Counted from the stretch's first letter, positions 19,248-29,529 are shown. The stretch is DNA of 64,000 nt from an uncultured Cellvibrionales bacterium (GCA_913020115.1 CAJWBQ010000017.1:34186-98185); one strand, 5' to 3'. Program-made: numbers and translations. Notes: generated by a model from the sequence alone, not told the origin.

Positions 19248-20554
19248 TAGACCGTCTCACTGTGGTGGAGCTTAATGCGTGTTTCGAATTCAGCGCGGAA
19301 GTATTTTAGAGCACTTTCTAATGGGCCCATTGCCCCAGGGGCATGAGCACAAAAAGTGAAGCCCATATTCAAATTAACTGTGGCGCGATCTAGCCACTCA
19401 ATATCTGCACTGGTGCCTTTGCCGCGAATTATTTTATCCAGAGTTTTTTCAACCCAAGGCAGGCCGTCACGGCAGGGAGTGCAAAACCCACAGGACTCTT
19501 GAGCGAAAAAGTGTTCGAGATTTTTCAGTGCGCCGAGAAAATCTACTTGATCATCTATCATGATCATTGTGCCGGTACCCATGCGGCTGCCTATTTTTCC
19601 AATGTGGGTGTAATCCATAGGTGTATCTAAATGCTCTGGTAGCAATAGAGGAGTAGACCCGCCGCCGGGTAAAAAGGTTTTGAGTTTGTAACCATCACGC
19701 ATGCCACCTGCGTGAACTTCTAGCAGCTCTCTTGCCGTGGTGCCCATAGGCAATTCCCAGCACCCTGCTTTATTCACTCGGCCGCTGACGCCATAAAGTT
19801 TAGTGCCGGCGTCTTCCGTCAGAGATAGGCCTTTAAACCACTCGGCGCCATAGTTAATAATATTGGGAATGTTGGCTAGGGTTTCTACGTTGTTGACAAT
19901 TGTTGGCTTTCCCCATAATCCGCTAACTTGTGGAAAGGGGGGTTTGGCTCTAGGCGTGGCTCTTTTTCCTTCCAGAGAATTAAGTAATGCTGTTTCTTCG
20001 CCGCATATGTAACGGCCAGCGCTGGTATGCACATGCAAATCGAAATCCCAGCCGCTGCCGAGAATATTTTTTCCTAGCCAACCTTTTTCTCGGCATTCCG
20101 AAATAGCCCTATTGAGCTTTTCAGCGGCTTCAATATATTCGCCACGGATAAAGATATAACCAGTTGTGGCCTGCAGTATGGCTGCGCCCACTATCATTCC
20201 TTCCACCAGTAGGTGGGGGCAACCTTCCATTATTACCCTGTCTTTAAAAGTGCCAGGCTCCATTTCATCGGCATTGGCGACGATGTATTTTTGCATGGGG
20301 TTTGCTAGGCGTTCGGCCTCGCTTTGCATGGGCACAAAAGACCATTTCATCCCGGTGGGAAAGCCTGCCCCGCCTCGGCCCCGCAAATCGGAAGCCTTTA
20401 ACAATTCTAGGCCGGCAGATGGCGATAGTTCAGTGAGCATTTTGCGAACCGATTCGTAGCCTCCATGGGCTTCGTATTCTGCCAAGTTGTAGGCTTCTCG
20501 ATTGTGGTCAACGTGCTGTGTCAGAGGGCGCTGAGTGGGCTCGGGCAAGCTCAT
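19247..20554 (-). CDS. nuoF: NADH-quinone oxidoreductase subunit F
   Basis: 435 residues. The NADH/FMN-binding subunit: RGRGGAGFPTGMKWSF (about 57-72) is the glycine-rich nucleotide loop, and ICGEETALLNSLEG is the FMN region. ESCGFCTPCRDG plus a later cysteine in FTFCAHAPGAMGP binds 4Fe-4S cluster N3. It is the electron entry point of complex I. It overlaps nuoE by 4 bp. Confidence 0.97.
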   Translation of the reverse strand: MSLPEPTQRPLTQHVDHNREAYNLAEYEAHGGYESVRKMLTELSPSAGLELLKASDLRGRGGAGFPTGMKWSFVPMQSEAERLANPMQKYIVANADEMEPGTFKDRVIMEGCPHLLVEGMIVGAAILQATTGYIFIRGEYIEAAEKLNRAISECREKGWLGKNILGSGWDFDLHVHTSAGRYICGEETALLNSLEGKRATPRAKPPFPQVSGLWGKPTIVNNVETLANIPNIINYGAEWFKGLSLTEDAGTKLYGVSGRVNKAGCWELPMGTTARELLEVHAGGMRDGYKLKTFLPGGGSTPLLLPEHLDTPMDYTHIGKIGSRMGTGTMIMIDDQVDFLGALKNLEHFFAQESCGFCTPCRDGLPWVEKTLDKIIRGKGTSADIEWLDRATVNLNMGFTFCAHAPGAMGPLESALKYFRAEFETRIKLHHSETV

Positions 20555-21069
20555 TTCGAACCTCCAAGCCGGTTTTGCGATTCTAGTGTCGTTAACGCAA
20601 GCACTGATGATTCATTGAGCTCTGTGTGGAGTTTCATATTTTTTAAGGCGACCGGCGCGCGGTCACAGGCGCCCTGGCAGGTTACTGGAATAAGTGTGAA
20701 CTGATTGTCCGGAGTGGTTTCGCCGTAGTCGATGCCTAGTTTTTCACTTAGGCAGTTTTTCAATTGCTCGCAACCATGCATCCAGCAAGTGATGCCATCG
20801 CAAAGCATAATCACATTATTGCCGACAGGACTGCGAAAAATTAGGCTGTAAAAAGTGGCCACACTGTCGAGTTCTTCTGCCGACATTTCAATGAGCTTGG
20901 CGATGGCCTGCAGAGATTCATCTGACACCCAACCCCGATAATGTTGAACGATCTTTAGAGCTTCTATAGATGCGGCTTGTGGATAGTCATAGTGGGATGC
21001 CAGTTTCAGTATTTCCTGGGTTTCCTGCTCGGTGAGTTGAGCCACAAGTTGAGTGTCGATTTCGGTCAT
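20551..21069 (-). CDS. nuoE: NADH-quinone oxidoreductase subunit E
   Basis: 172 residues, thioredoxin-like 24-kDa subunit with 2Fe-2S cluster N1a. Ligands are the cysteines in CDGITCWMHGC (about 94-104) and in TCQGACDRAP (about 135-144). It starts 9 bp after nuoCD. Confidence 0.95.
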   Translation of the reverse strand: MTEIDTQLVAQLTEQETQEILKLASHYDYPQAASIEALKIVQHYRGWVSDESLQAIAKLIEMSAEELDSVATFYSLIFRSPVGNNVIMLCDGITCWMHGCEQLKNCLSEKLGIDYGETTPDNQFTLIPVTCQGACDRAPVALKNMKLHTELNESSVLALTTLESQNRLGGSK

Positions 21070-21078
21070 TGTGTTCCT

Positions 21079-22806
21079 CTACCTGTCTACGTCGGCCATC
21101 ACAAAGTCGATGCTGGCAATAATGGCAATTAAATCGGCAACAAAAAGTCCGTTGCTGATGAGCGGAATCATTTGTAAATGCGCAAAACTGGGTGCGCGAA
21201 TACGCGTGCGATAGCTGCTGGTGTTGTTGTCGCTCACCAAGAAATAGCTGTTAATGCCTTTCGTCGCTTCAACGGCCATATAGCCCTCGCCGTGGGGAAT
21301 CACTGGCCCCCAACTGACGTTGACGAAATGTTGTATCAAAGTCTCAATGTCTTTCAGGGTGCGGTCTTTTGGTGGCGGTGTTGTCAAAGGGTGTTGGGCT
21401 TTGTAAGGGCCTTTAGGCATATTATTTACGCACTGTTCGACGATGCGTAGGCTTTGACGAATTTCCTCGATACGAACCATTGCGCGATCATAAGCGTCAC
21501 CGTTGCTGCCAACGGGGACATCAAAATCAAATTGTTCGTAGCCGGAATAGGGGCGTTCTTTTCGGTAGTCCCATTTGAAGCCAGTGGCACGTAAACCTGC
21601 CCCTGTTATGCCCCATGCAAAGGCTTCCTCGGTACTATAGTCGCCAATGTTAACGGTGCGACGCTTAACAATATCGTTGTCCATTACCATTTTTTGGTAG
21701 TGGTCGAGCCGTGAGGGAAGCCATTGTATAAATTCTCGAATAGCTATTTCCCAACCCTGTGGCAGGTCTTGCGCGACGCCGCCTACGCGAAACCAGCCGC
21801 TGTGCATGCGCCCGCCAGTGATGGAGGAAATTATATCGAATACTTTTTCCCTATCGATAAACATGTAGAACACGGGTGACAGTTGCCCAACGTCTTGCGC
21901 AAATGTTCCATAAAACACTAAATGGCTGGCGATTCGGTAGAGTTCCGCTAGCATGACTCGAATCATTTGCGCGCGGGCGGGTACTTCTATACCCGCAAGT
22001 TGTTCTACGGCCATGACATAGGGGAAGTTGTTCATTACACCGCCGAGGTAATCGACGCGATCAGTGTAGGGAATAAAGGTGTGCCAGCTTTGTCTCTCGG
22101 CCATTTTTTCTGCGCCGCGATGGTGATAACCAATATCGGGAACGCAGTCTACTAATTTCTCACCGTCGAGCTGCAAGGCAATGCGAAATACGCCATGAAC
22201 GCTTGGGTGATTGGGTCCCAAGTTCAAGAACATAAAATCATTGGTATCTGTTTTACGTTTCATGCCCCAGGCTTCGGGCTCAAATTTCAATGCCTCTTGC
22301 TCGCGGGCCAAGATGTCGTCTGGAAGTGAATAAGGTTCCATTTCTGTTGCGCGAGCGGGGTGCTCCTTCCGCAGTGGATGGCCTTCCCAAGTGCTTGGCA
22401 TTAGAATCCGCGAAAGATGAGGGTGGCCGCTAAAATTCACCCCAAACATGTCATACACTTCCCGCTCATACCAATTGGCGTTTGGGAATACATCCACCAC
22501 AGACGGCAAGCTCAAATCGTCTTCAGAGAGTGCCACTTTGATGCGGACATCCTCATTTCGAGAAAATGAAATAAGGTGATAGAACACTGTGAAATCTGCG
22601 GCGGGCTGTCCTGGCCGATGCTGACGAAGACGCTCGTCAATAGCCGATAGATCAAGCAGCATGACATAGCCCAGTGTTTTCAAGAACCTCAAAACGAAGG
22701 CATTGTCTTCCCGAATTATCCAGCAGGTGGTTACACCGTCAGCACAGGCCTGAAAGTGCAAAGCAGGCAGGCCAAATTCGGCTTCCAGTTCCGCTTTAAT
22801 GCTCAT
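21079..22806 (-). CDS. nuoCD: NADH-quinone oxidoreductase fused subunit C/D
   Basis: 575 residues. The N-terminal NuoC part (about 1-170) has [20 protein letters not shown]. It is joined by a linker to NuoD (about 190-575), with [16 protein letters not shown] (quinone-site histidine) and the canonical C-terminus FVMADVDR. The C/D fusion is typical of gammaproteobacteria with E. coli-type complex I. ATG 22806 (MSIKAEL) lies 2 bp after the nuoB stop. The open frame upstream of it overlaps nuoB and is not a real extension. Confidence 0.97.
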   Translation of the reverse strand: MSIKAELEAEFGLPALHFQACADGVTTCWIIREDNAFVLRFLKTLGYVMLLDLSAIDERLRQHRPGQPAADFTVFYHLISFSRNEDVRIKVALSEDDLSLPSVVDVFPNANWYEREVYDMFGVNFSGHPHLSRILMPSTWEGHPLRKEHPARATEMEPYSLPDDILAREQEALKFEPEAWGMKRKTDTNDFMFLNLGPNHPSVHGVFRIALQLDGEKLVDCVPDIGYHHRGAEKMAERQSWHTFIPYTDRVDYLGGVMNNFPYVMAVEQLAGIEVPARAQMIRVMLAELYRIASHLVFYGTFAQDVGQLSPVFYMFIDREKVFDIISSITGGRMHSGWFRVGGVAQDLPQGWEIAIREFIQWLPSRLDHYQKMVMDNDIVKRRTVNIGDYSTEEAFAWGITGAGLRATGFKWDYRKERPYSGYEQFDFDVPVGSNGDAYDRAMVRIEEIRQSLRIVEQCVNNMPKGPYKAQHPLTTPPPKDRTLKDIETLIQHFVNVSWGPVIPHGEGYMAVEATKGINSYFLVSDNNTSSYRTRIRAPSFAHLQMIPLISNGLFVADLIAIIASIDFVMADVDR

Positions 22807-22808
22807 GC

Positions 22809-23495
22809 TTAAACCCCGTCTGGCGAGCGCAAGGTGGTTATTTTTTGGCGTTCCTCTCGCAGCTCGTCCCGGAAGTTTCGCTCGGGGCCTTTGTAAACAT
22901 TTTGATCGCCCACCACCCAAGACAGTGGGCGTTGTTCTTTGCCTATGGACTCTTGAAGCAGTGTTAAACCCTGCAGTAAGGCTTCTGGCCGCGGCGGGCA
23001 GCCTGGAACATAAACGTCCACAGGTAGTATTTTGTCCACACCTTGAACCACAGAATAAATGTCGTACATGCCGCCGGAGTTGGAGCAAGAACCCATAGAA
23101 ATAATCCAGCGTGGCTCTAGTAATTGGTCATAAAGACGCTTCACCACCGGGGCCATCTTGCGAAAGACGGTGCCTGAAATCACCATCATGTCCGCTTGGC
23201 GGGGGGTGGCTCTAATTACTTCAGCGCCAAAACGGGCAATATCGTGACGGCTGGTAAAGGCGGTTGCCATTTCAACGTAGCAGCAGGAGAGCCCGAAGTT
23301 AAAGGGCCATATAGAATTTTTTCGGCCCCAGTTCACCATGTCATCTAAGCGGGCAAACATGACATTGCGTTGTAGGGCATCCTCAAAGCTTTGATCTGAC
23401 ACCTTGCCTTGGGCATTGGGCTCATAACTACTGGCGCCGCCAGGCAGTTGCTGGGCGGGAATCAGATCGTCTGGCTTTGTGAGGCTCCAACGCAT
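22809..23495 (-). CDS. nuoB: NADH-quinone oxidoreductase subunit B
   Basis: 228 residues, carrying 4Fe-4S cluster N2, the last cluster before quinone. The ligands are the adjacent cysteines of [13 protein letters not shown] (about 68-80), a cysteine in [11 protein letters not shown] (about 131-141) and one in [13 protein letters not shown] (about 158-170). It follows nuoA by 20 bp. Confidence 0.97.
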   Translation of the reverse strand: MRWSLTKPDDLIPAQQLPGGASSYEPNAQGKVSDQSFEDALQRNVMFARLDDMVNWGRKNSIWPFNFGLSCCYVEMATAFTSRHDIARFGAEVIRATPRQADMMVISGTVFRKMAPVVKRLYDQLLEPRWIISMGSCSNSGGMYDIYSVVQGVDKILPVDVYVPGCPPRPEALLQGLTLLQESIGKEQRPLSWVVGDQNVYKGPERNFRDELREERQKITTLRSPDGV

Positions 23496-23515
23496 GGTGT
23501 TTACCTTTTTTATGG

Positions 23516-23992
23516 TTATAGGGTTTCGGGAGTATTTTCGTCTCTTGTCGGTGCGCTTGCGGCCTTTTCGGCGGCCAGCATAGCCACTCGTCCTAGGCGC
23601 CGCTTGGGGTTTTGCCCCCAGTCCAAGGCGCCAAGCTTCCAGAGGTAGGCGAGGCCGGCTAATAAAATAAGGATAAATACGAGCGCTTCGATGAAGCCCG
23701 GCATTCCGGACTCCTCAAAACCAATAACCCAGGCAAACAAGAAAACAACTTCTAGGTCGAATATGACAAAAAAGATGGCCACTAAAAAGAACGGTGCTGA
23801 AAAGCGCAGGCGAGCATCGCCCACGGATACCACGCCCGATTCGAAAGGCTCATTGAGCGCCGGATGATAGTCTTTGGCATCTTGACGGCGGTGGCCGAGA
23901 AAATGGGATATAAGAAGGATGAGCGCTACTAGGCCCAACACCACTAAAAAGTAGATGACTAATGCAGCAAGGTTCTCGCTGTCGCCCGTCAT
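23516..23992 (-). CDS. nuoA: NADH-quinone oxidoreductase subunit A
   Basis: 158 residues with three membrane helices (about 9-30, 66-86, 96-117). The conserved loop YESG-like [17 protein letters not shown] and [14 protein letters not shown], with the buried acidic residues, are present. First gene of the nuo operon. ATG 23992 is preferred because the GGAG site is 9 bases upstream; TTG 23998 in the same frame would leave only 3. The C-terminal tail after residue 120 is charged and somewhat longer than usual. Confidence 0.95.
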   Translation of the reverse strand: MTGDSENLAALVIYFLVVLGLVALILLISHFLGHRRQDAKDYHPALNEPFESGVVSVGDARLRFSAPFFLVAIFFVIFDLEVVFLFAWVIGFEESGMPGFIEALVFILILLAGLAYLWKLGALDWGQNPKRRLGRVAMLAAEKAASAPTRDENTPETL

Positions 23993-24001
23993 GGTCAAAG
24001 T

Positions 24002-24021
24002 CTCCGTTTGAAATCACGGAG
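24002..24021 (-). promoter_or_regulatory. Small hairpin covering the nuoA ribosome binding site
   Basis: On the minus strand CTCCG (24021-24017) and CGGAG (24006-24002) flank a 10-nt loop, and the right arm is the nuoA Shine-Dalgarno sequence. A 5-bp stem is weak, so it may simply be chance. Confidence 0.3.
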
Positions 24022-24278
24022 GTCGGTGCCCTAATACTGCCCAATACTGCGAACTAATTTGGGTAAAGACGTCGGCCTTCGGTTGTTGAAGTTCCGGTTA
24101 TTCTTATGTTTATTCAGTATAGCTAAATCTTTGCAAAGTACAGTTAGGAATTAAAAACTACTCTTCTCTGTTTTGAAGTGCAAGGGCCTTGAGGCAAATA
24201 GAGGCTTCGTATTTGGCTCTGTATTCAGTAAACTCGCGCTTTGCCTTTTACTCTTCACTGTCTTTTAAGGAAGCCCTT

Positions 24279-25853
24279 TTGGCCGATAAACCCGCTCCCA
24301 GCCTACTTCGTTCAAGTTCTACAGTTGCCTCGTTTACTATGGTGTCTCGTGTTCTTGGTCTAATTAGAGATATTGTGCTGGCACGCTTCATTGGCTCGGG
24401 TGACGGTGCGGATGCCTTTTTTGTCGCCTTTAAAATACCTAACTTCATGCGGCGCTTGTTTGCAGAAGGCGCGTTCGCTCAGGCTTTTGTACCTGTGTTG
24501 TCAGAATATCGCTCGCAGGGCTCCCATGAGGCGGTAAAGGCCTTGTTAGACCGAGTGGCCGGAGCGCTGGGGTCCATCCTGATCTGTGTGACCGTTTTGG
24601 CGGTAGTGGGGGCGCCATTGGTGGCGGCTATTTTTGCGCCCGGTTTTATGGGCGATAGTGTTAAGTTTGACTTAACGGCTGATTTAATTCGAATTACCTT
24701 CCCTTATCTTATGTTGGTGTCGCTCACTGGCTTTGCAGGAGCGATTCTCAATAGTTATGACCGCTTCGCCGTGCCTGCATTTACCCCGGTGTTGCTCAAT
24801 GTGTCGCTCATCAGTGCGGCCATATTAGCTTCGTCCGAGATGGCCGAGCCTGTCTACGGTCTTGCTTATGGTGTGTTGGCGGCGGGTTTTATGCAGCTGG
24901 TATTTCAGCTGCCGTTTTTAATGCGTATCCATCTCTTGCCTAGCCCCAAGATCGATTGGCAAGACTCTGGCGTGCGACGTATTCTAGCGCTTATGGTGCC
25001 GGCTTTATTTGGGGTGTCGGTAAGCCAGATAAACTTACTGCTGGACACCGTGCTAGCTTCACTGTTGCCCAACGGTAGCGTGTCTTGGCTTTACTACTCT
25101 GATCGCTTGTCAGAGCTGCCACTCGGTGTGTTTGCGATTGCAATTTCCACGGTGATTTTACCCAACCTATCTAGACAGCATGCGAGTAGCGAAGAGCAGA
25201 AATTCAGTCACACTCTTAATTGGGCCTTGCGTTTAATCGTCTTGATCGGTGCTCCCGCCAGTTTAGCCTTGATGGTTTTGGCCGAACCTATCCTCACCAC
25301 ACTTTTTCAATACGGCAAAACTACGGCGCACGATGTTGCTATGTCTACTCTGAGTTTGCGGGCTTATGCTTCGGGCTTATTAGCTTTCATGTTAATCAAA
25401 GTGTTGGCTCCGGGTTATTACGCGCGACAAGATATGAAAACACCGGTGAAAATTGGTGTGATAGCAATGGTTGCAAATATGTTTTTGAATGCTCTATTTG
25501 TAGCCCCGCTTTATTTCTACTTTGATATTGGCCACGTAGGTTTGGCTTTGGCCACTGCGGTTGCCGCTTATATTAATGCCTATTTACTCTATCGGGGCCT
25601 GCGACAACGAGACATTTTTCACACTGAAGCGGGCTGGCCTAAATGGCTGGCAAAATGTGTGCTGGCGAATGGCGCGATGGTGGTAGTGTTGCTGGCCTTG
25701 CTCGATTTCTCCGAATCTTGGATGTCGGGTCAATGGTGGGAGCGCTCTACCTATCTGGGGGTTGTTTGCCTGTTGGGCTTGCTGGCTTATGTAGGAGCTC
25801 TTTTGCTGAGCGGCGTGCGCCCTAAAGATTTCAGTGTAAAATTAAATCCCTAG
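24279..25853 (+). CDS. murJ: Lipid II flippase MurJ
   Basis: 524 residues, about 14 membrane helices, MOP-superfamily exporter that moves lipid II across the inner membrane for peptidoglycan synthesis. The N-terminal MVSRVLGLIRDIVLARFIGSG and FFVAFKIPNFMRRLFAEGAFAQAF are hallmark MurJ sequences, including the conserved central-cavity arginines. The start is TTG 24279 (MADKPAPS), with AAGGAAG at 24267-24273 as ribosome binding site; a TTG at 24189 in frame has no such support. As in pseudomonads it lies upstream of the ribF-ispH block, but here about 6 kb of other genes separate them. Confidence 0.95.
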   Translation: MADKPAPSLLRSSSTVASFTMVSRVLGLIRDIVLARFIGSGDGADAFFVAFKIPNFMRRLFAEGAFAQAFVPVLSEYRSQGSHEAVKALLDRVAGALGSILICVTVLAVVGAPLVAAIFAPGFMGDSVKFDLTADLIRITFPYLMLVSLTGFAGAILNSYDRFAVPAFTPVLLNVSLISAAILASSEMAEPVYGLAYGVLAAGFMQLVFQLPFLMRIHLLPSPKIDWQDSGVRRILALMVPALFGVSVSQINLLLDTVLASLLPNGSVSWLYYSDRLSELPLGVFAIAISTVILPNLSRQHASSEEQKFSHTLNWALRLIVLIGAPASLALMVLAEPILTTLFQYGKTTAHDVAMSTLSLRAYASGLLAFMLIKVLAPGYYARQDMKTPVKIGVIAMVANMFLNALFVAPLYFYFDIGHVGLALATAVAAYINAYLLYRGLRQRDIFHTEAGWPKWLAKCVLANGAMVVVLLALLDFSESWMSGQWWERSTYLGVVCLLGLLAYVGALLLSGVRPKDFSVKLNP

Positions 25854-26176
25854 AATGGTGTGGGTTCCCACTTCAATGCACAGGTAATATTTCGGATCCT
25901 GTTTTACTATGCTTGCCAGGTCAATTCGATGGGAGTTGGCCCGCCAAGCCTTAACAATGATCTGCACTTGGTCGCCTGTCGAAAACGTTAAAATTATTCC
26001 CCTGCCCAAAAAAATATATCTTTTCTTTGTAGTGAAGAAATAATTCTTCTCTTGTTCGTCTGGGCTTCTTTTGAAAGTCTAACAGCAAGGGCCTGATCCT
26101 ATTCAGGATAAGTTCAGATTCTAGAGGCTATTCTGCTTGTGAGTTTACCGCGTCAATCGCAGAGAAGGGAATAATT
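25854..26176. other. Non-coding stretch between murJ and the His-rich gene
   Basis: 323 bp with no supported gene. It is A/T-rich in its second half and contains a short palindrome-like repeat (GAAGAA-ATAA-TTCTTC around 26033-26048). The promoter of the His-rich secreted protein must lie in its last 150 bp, but I see no convincing -35/-10 pair. Confidence 0.5.
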
Positions 26177-26620
26177 ATGAAGTTATTATTATCGACATTA
26201 ATGATTGCAAGCTTATCGTTTGGTTTGGGGGCTGCCGCCAATGCAGACTGGTCTGAAGGTCGTTCGCACAAACATGATCATGATTCTGCTGTGGAAAAAC
26301 GTGATCATGAGCGTAAGCGAATTAAAGATCACCGTTCGGATCATCGGGGAAAGCGTTACTCCGACAGGCATCTAGATAAGCACTCAAATGGATATTATTC
26401 TGACCGAGATCATCGTGGTCACAAACATTATAAGAAACACAAACGTCGCCATGAGCGTTATTATAACTATCGTAACGATCACCGTGGGCATAAGCACAGC
26501 CGTCGTCATAATCGGCGGGATTATTATGGTCACGGCCATCGCTACTGTAATCATGGCAACTCCTATTATAATGCTTGGCGTGCATACAAACACGATTACG
26601 CATATAAACATCACTTGTAA
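26177..26620 (+). CDS. Secreted His/Arg/Asp/Tyr-rich protein
   Basis: 147 residues. A clear signal peptide (1-23, cleavage after AANA) precedes a mature part of about 124 residues. The mature part has 23 histidines by my count, many Arg, Lys, Asp and Tyr, almost no hydrophobic residues and one Cys. DHRGHKH occurs twice (about 79 and 103), in a longer imperfect repeat with K/R-R-H. The start has a good site (GAAGGGA, 26163-26169). Such composition suggests an unfolded periplasmic polyampholyte that binds metal ions or anionic polymers, but no family is recognised and this is inference. It stands as a single gene. Confidence 0.75.
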   Translation: MKLLLSTLMIASLSFGLGAAANADWSEGRSHKHDHDSAVEKRDHERKRIKDHRSDHRGKRYSDRHLDKHSNGYYSDRDHRGHKHYKKHKRRHERYYNYRNDHRGHKHSRRHNRRDYYGHGHRYCNHGNSYYNAWRAYKHDYAYKHHL

Positions 26621-26647
26621 GCACGATAGTGTGAGGCTAAGCTGCGC

Positions 26648-26675
26648 GCTAGTTTAGCCCCGCTAGTTTAGCCCC
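26648..26675 (+). repeat. Tandem 14-bp direct repeat
   Basis: GCTAGTTTAGCCCC occurs twice head to tail, followed by a partial third start (GCTGG), just after the His-rich gene. An upstream GGCTAA (26634-26639) can pair with either TTAGCC, so the array could form alternative terminator-like hairpins. Confidence 0.8.
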
Positions 26676-26709
26676 GCTGGTTGGGCCTGGTTTAAAGGCG
26701 TGAAGATTT

Positions 26710-26967
26710 ATGAAATGTCGTTCTTCTTGTGGGATGTGCTGTATAGCTCCGTCTATTTCAGCCCCAATTCCGGGCATGCCTAATGGTAAGTTGGCAGGTG
26801 AGCGCTGTATTAATTTAGACCCTGAGAGCTTTTTATGCCTATTGTGGGGAGGCGAAGATTATCCAGATTTTTGCCGAGCTTTTCAGCCCGGGCTTGAATT
26901 TTGCGGCAATAGTCAGGCGGAGGCTGAACAAATTTTGACAATGTTAGAGGCCGAGACCAAGCCCTAA
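26710..26967 (+). CDS. YkgJ-family cysteine-cluster protein
   Basis: 85 residues with cysteines arranged as C-x3-C-x2-CC at the N-terminus (CRSSCGMCC), then C33, C43, C55 and C65. The CRAFQPGLEFCG tail is typical of UPF0153/YkgJ zinc- or iron-binding proteins (CxxxCxxCC family). The conserved 'G-x-x-C-x-x-L/N' (GERCINLD) is present. The metal and the role are unknown. It is 24 residues shorter than E. coli YkgJ but has the full set of cysteines. It is convergent with fhs. Confidence 0.8.
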   Translation: MKCRSSCGMCCIAPSISAPIPGMPNGKLAGERCINLDPESFLCLLWGGEDYPDFCRAFQPGLEFCGNSQAEAEQILTMLEAETKP

Positions 26968-27026
26968 AAACTGAGACGTAAATATCGAGGCTTTTTCTTA
27001 ATCAAGAATACATTCATGCCTGAGTA

Positions 27027-28697
27027 TTAGAACAGACCTTCAACTTCCCCTCTTTCATTCAAGTGTATGGCATTTGCGGCCGGCTCTCGTGGCAGTCCTG
27101 GCATGGTCATTATGTCGCCACAAACAATCACTATGAACTCCGCTCCCTTGGCGAGGCGCACCTCTCGAATGGGGACGCTATGGCCGCTCGGCGCGCCGCG
27201 CAAATTTGGGTCGGTGGAAAAGCTGTATTGAGTCTTTGCCATACAAACCGGGAAATGACCGTAGTCTTTTTGCAAATCCTTGATTTGGCTCCGCACTTTC
27301 TGGTCGGCAATAATTTCACTGGCACCATAAAGCTTGGTGGCGACTCGCTCTATTTTTTTCCAGAGCGGCAATGAATTTTCATACAAAGGTTCGAATTCAC
27401 TCTCACCTCTGTTTGCAAACTCAACAACATGTTTTGCCAGTTCTTCTGCGCCAATGCTTCCATCAGCCCAGTGTGTGCATTCAAATACCTGCACCCCTAG
27501 CGATTTGCAATGTTCGCGTATTAAGTCAATTTCTGCGGGTGTATCCAGTGAGAAGCGATTAATGGCGACTATAATGGGCACCTTAAATTGTGAGAGATTT
27601 TTAATGTGCCGATTTAGGTTCGCACAGCCTGCGGCGACGGCCTCAATGTTTTCCGCGGCTAGAGAGTTTTTATCTACGCCGCCATGCATTTTTAAAGCGC
27701 GAACTGTGGCGACAAGAACCGAAACGGAGGGGGCTAGTCCTGCCTTTCGGCATTTGATATCAAAGAATTTCTCCGCGCCTAAATCCGCGCCAAACCCGGC
27801 CTCTGTCACCACGTATTCGCCGAGCTTTAGCGCGGTTTGAGTGGCTATAACCGAATTGCAGCCATGAGCGATGTTGGCGAAAGGGCCTCCGTGAATGATG
27901 GCTGGGTTGTTCTCTAGGGTCTGCACCAGGTTGGGTTTAAACGCATCTTTTAGCAGTACCGCCATTGCGCCATGCGCATTTAGGTCTCGCGCGTGAACCA
28001 CTTGTTTGTCAAAGGTTTCGCCCACCACAATATTGCCCAGCTTTTCCTGTAGATCTTCCAAGGTTTTTGCCAGACAAAAAATGGCCATGATTTCCGAGGC
28101 GACGGTAATGTCGAAGCCGCTCTCTCTTGGTACACCGTGGGCGGGGCCACCCAGGCCAATATTGATATTGCGCAATGCCCGCTCGTTCATGTCCATTACC
28201 CTCCGCCAGGTAATGCGACGAGGGTCTATGTTGAGTGTATTGCCCCAGTGTATGTGATTGTCTAGTAGTGCGGACAGCAGGTTGTGCGCCGCGCCAATAG
28301 CGTGGAAGTCACCGGTAAAATGCAGATTGATGTCTTCCATTGGCACCACTTGAGAGTAGCCTCCGCCAGCCGCGCCACCTTTCATGCCAAAGCAGGGGCC
28401 CAAGCTAGGCTCTCTGAGGCAGATTAGAGTTTTTTTGCCAATTCGATTGAGTGCATCTCCCAAGCCTATCGTTGTGGTGGTTTTGCCTTCTCCGGCAGGG
28501 GTGGGAGATATGGCCGTGACCAAAATGAGCTTGCCTTGTGCTTGCCCTTCAGTGGACGCAATGAAGTCGTAGTCAATTTTTGCTTTGTGGTGGCCGTAGT
28601 TCAGCAGAGAGTGGCGGGGTATATTGAGCCTGTCACCAATGGTGGTGATGTTCTCTAGGTTGGCGTGACGAGCGATGTCGATATCGGTAAGCGGCAT
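27027..28697 (-). CDS. fhs: Formate-tetrahydrofolate ligase
   Basis: 556 residues, the standard length. It makes 10-formyl-tetrahydrofolate from formate, THF and ATP. The P-loop [16 protein letters not shown] starts at about 66. Further conserved blocks are [24 protein letters not shown] (about 94), [38 protein letters not shown], and the C-terminal [16 protein letters not shown]. The start ATG has AAGGGAATAACA in front. The gene is monocistronic and has no folD next to it. Fhs is patchily distributed in gammaproteobacteria, so its position inside the murJ-ribF interval could reflect insertion. Confidence 0.97.
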   Translation of the reverse strand: MPLTDIDIARHANLENITTIGDRLNIPRHSLLNYGHHKAKIDYDFIASTEGQAQGKLILVTAISPTPAGEGKTTTTIGLGDALNRIGKKTLICLREPSLGPCFGMKGGAAGGGYSQVVPMEDINLHFTGDFHAIGAAHNLLSALLDNHIHWGNTLNIDPRRITWRRVMDMNERALRNINIGLGGPAHGVPRESGFDITVASEIMAIFCLAKTLEDLQEKLGNIVVGETFDKQVVHARDLNAHGAMAVLLKDAFKPNLVQTLENNPAIIHGGPFANIAHGCNSVIATQTALKLGEYVVTEAGFGADLGAEKFFDIKCRKAGLAPSVSVLVATVRALKMHGGVDKNSLAAENIEAVAAGCANLNRHIKNLSQFKVPIIVAINRFSLDTPAEIDLIREHCKSLGVQVFECTHWADGSIGAEELAKHVVEFANRGESEFEPLYENSLPLWKKIERVATKLYGASEIIADQKVRSQIKDLQKDYGHFPVCMAKTQYSFSTDPNLRGAPSGHSVPIREVRLAKGAEFIVIVCGDIMTMPGLPREPAANAIHLNERGEVEGLF

Positions 28698-28821
28698 TGT
28701 TATTCCCTTTTACTGAAGCTTTTTCATCTTTCGAATGCTTACAATAGAAGGCTTTGTCGCCGCTGTCACGGGTGAAACAATCTGTTCCCCCCGAGTATCA
28801 ATGGACCAGAATTGATCTTGC

Positions 28822-29529
28822 TTAAAGCGCTAAGCGCTGTTTCCGTTCATTGTAGAATTCTACAATACCGTCAACTTGTGCCTGGTCAAATTCACGCAGG
28901 CCGCTAAGCACCATGCGCTTTTCACCGCGGCCAACAATCTCGCCCTGGTCCATAAAGTTGAAACCTAGTGACACGTCGCCACGCTTTCCCTGAGGGCTCA
29001 AGCTTACTTCTGCAATGGCGAGGCTTGGAGATTCAATATCAAGGGTGTCCAGCTCAATTGACATTGATTGATAGATCACAAGGGGGCGAGCGGGGTTGAT
29101 CATTACATTATTTTTCTGCCAGAGGGGCACCAGTATATGTGGGAAGGTATGACCTGAGAATGCAACATATTCACGGGTTAAATTGGCGATGAGTGTGTCC
29201 TTGTTGGAGTGCTCACCTTCGCTTTCAATCTCCAGAAACAGCTTGCCGTTGTCGTCGCACACTTCGCTATGCGCAGCGCTTTTTTCCGGAAATGTGAGCT
29301 TAACACCTTCGGTAACCATATCGGCAAAGCGAACATGCATAGATTGGCTGAGGCCAATCTTGCTCAAGGCCACCGCGAATAACAAGTCTCCTGGGACGCA
29401 AAAGCGCTTGGCATCGATGTCGTGAATGGGGTTGAAGTCGTCGGCTATTTGCTTGGCAAAGTCGCTCGCTTGCTGTCGAGTAAAGTGAATGGCTTGGTCT
29501 TCTGTCGAGTAAAACTGGTCTATTTGCAT
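28822..29529 (-). CDS. DUF3581 family protein
   Basis: 235 residues matching the DUF3581 family of marine gammaproteobacteria. It contains DDFNPIHDIDAKRFCVPGDLLFA (about 31), which resembles the N-P-x-H-x-D hydratase motif of MaoC-type hot-dog enzymes. The C-terminus is helical (FDQAQVDGIVEFYNERKQR). A hot-dog fold acting on thioesters is a reasonable guess, not shown. It is monocistronic and divergent from the HEAT-like gene. Confidence 0.8.
   Translation of the reverse strand: MQIDQFYSTEDQAIHFTRQQASDFAKQIADDFNPIHDIDAKRFCVPGDLLFAVALSKIGLSQSMHVRFADMVTEGVKLTFPEKSAAHSEVCDDNGKLFLEIESEGEHSNKDTLIANLTREYVAFSGHTFPHILVPLWQKNNVMINPARPLVIYQSMSIELDTLDIESPSLAIAEVSLSPQGKRGDVSLGFNFMDQGEIVGRGEKRMVLSGLREFDQAQVDGIVEFYNERKQRLAL

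Noticed and set aside
22807..23088. N-terminal extension of nuoCD
   Set aside because: It overlaps nuoB, and MSIKAEL at 22806 is the normal NuoC start.
26322..26657. Long open frames on both strands over the His-rich gene
   Set aside because: Repetitive CAT/CAC/CGT codons keep several frames open; only the annotated frame has a signal peptide and a ribosome binding site.
27390..27402. GGTTCGAATTC resembling a tRNA T-loop
   Set aside because: It lies within conserved coding sequence of fhs and there is no acceptor or anticodon arm around it.
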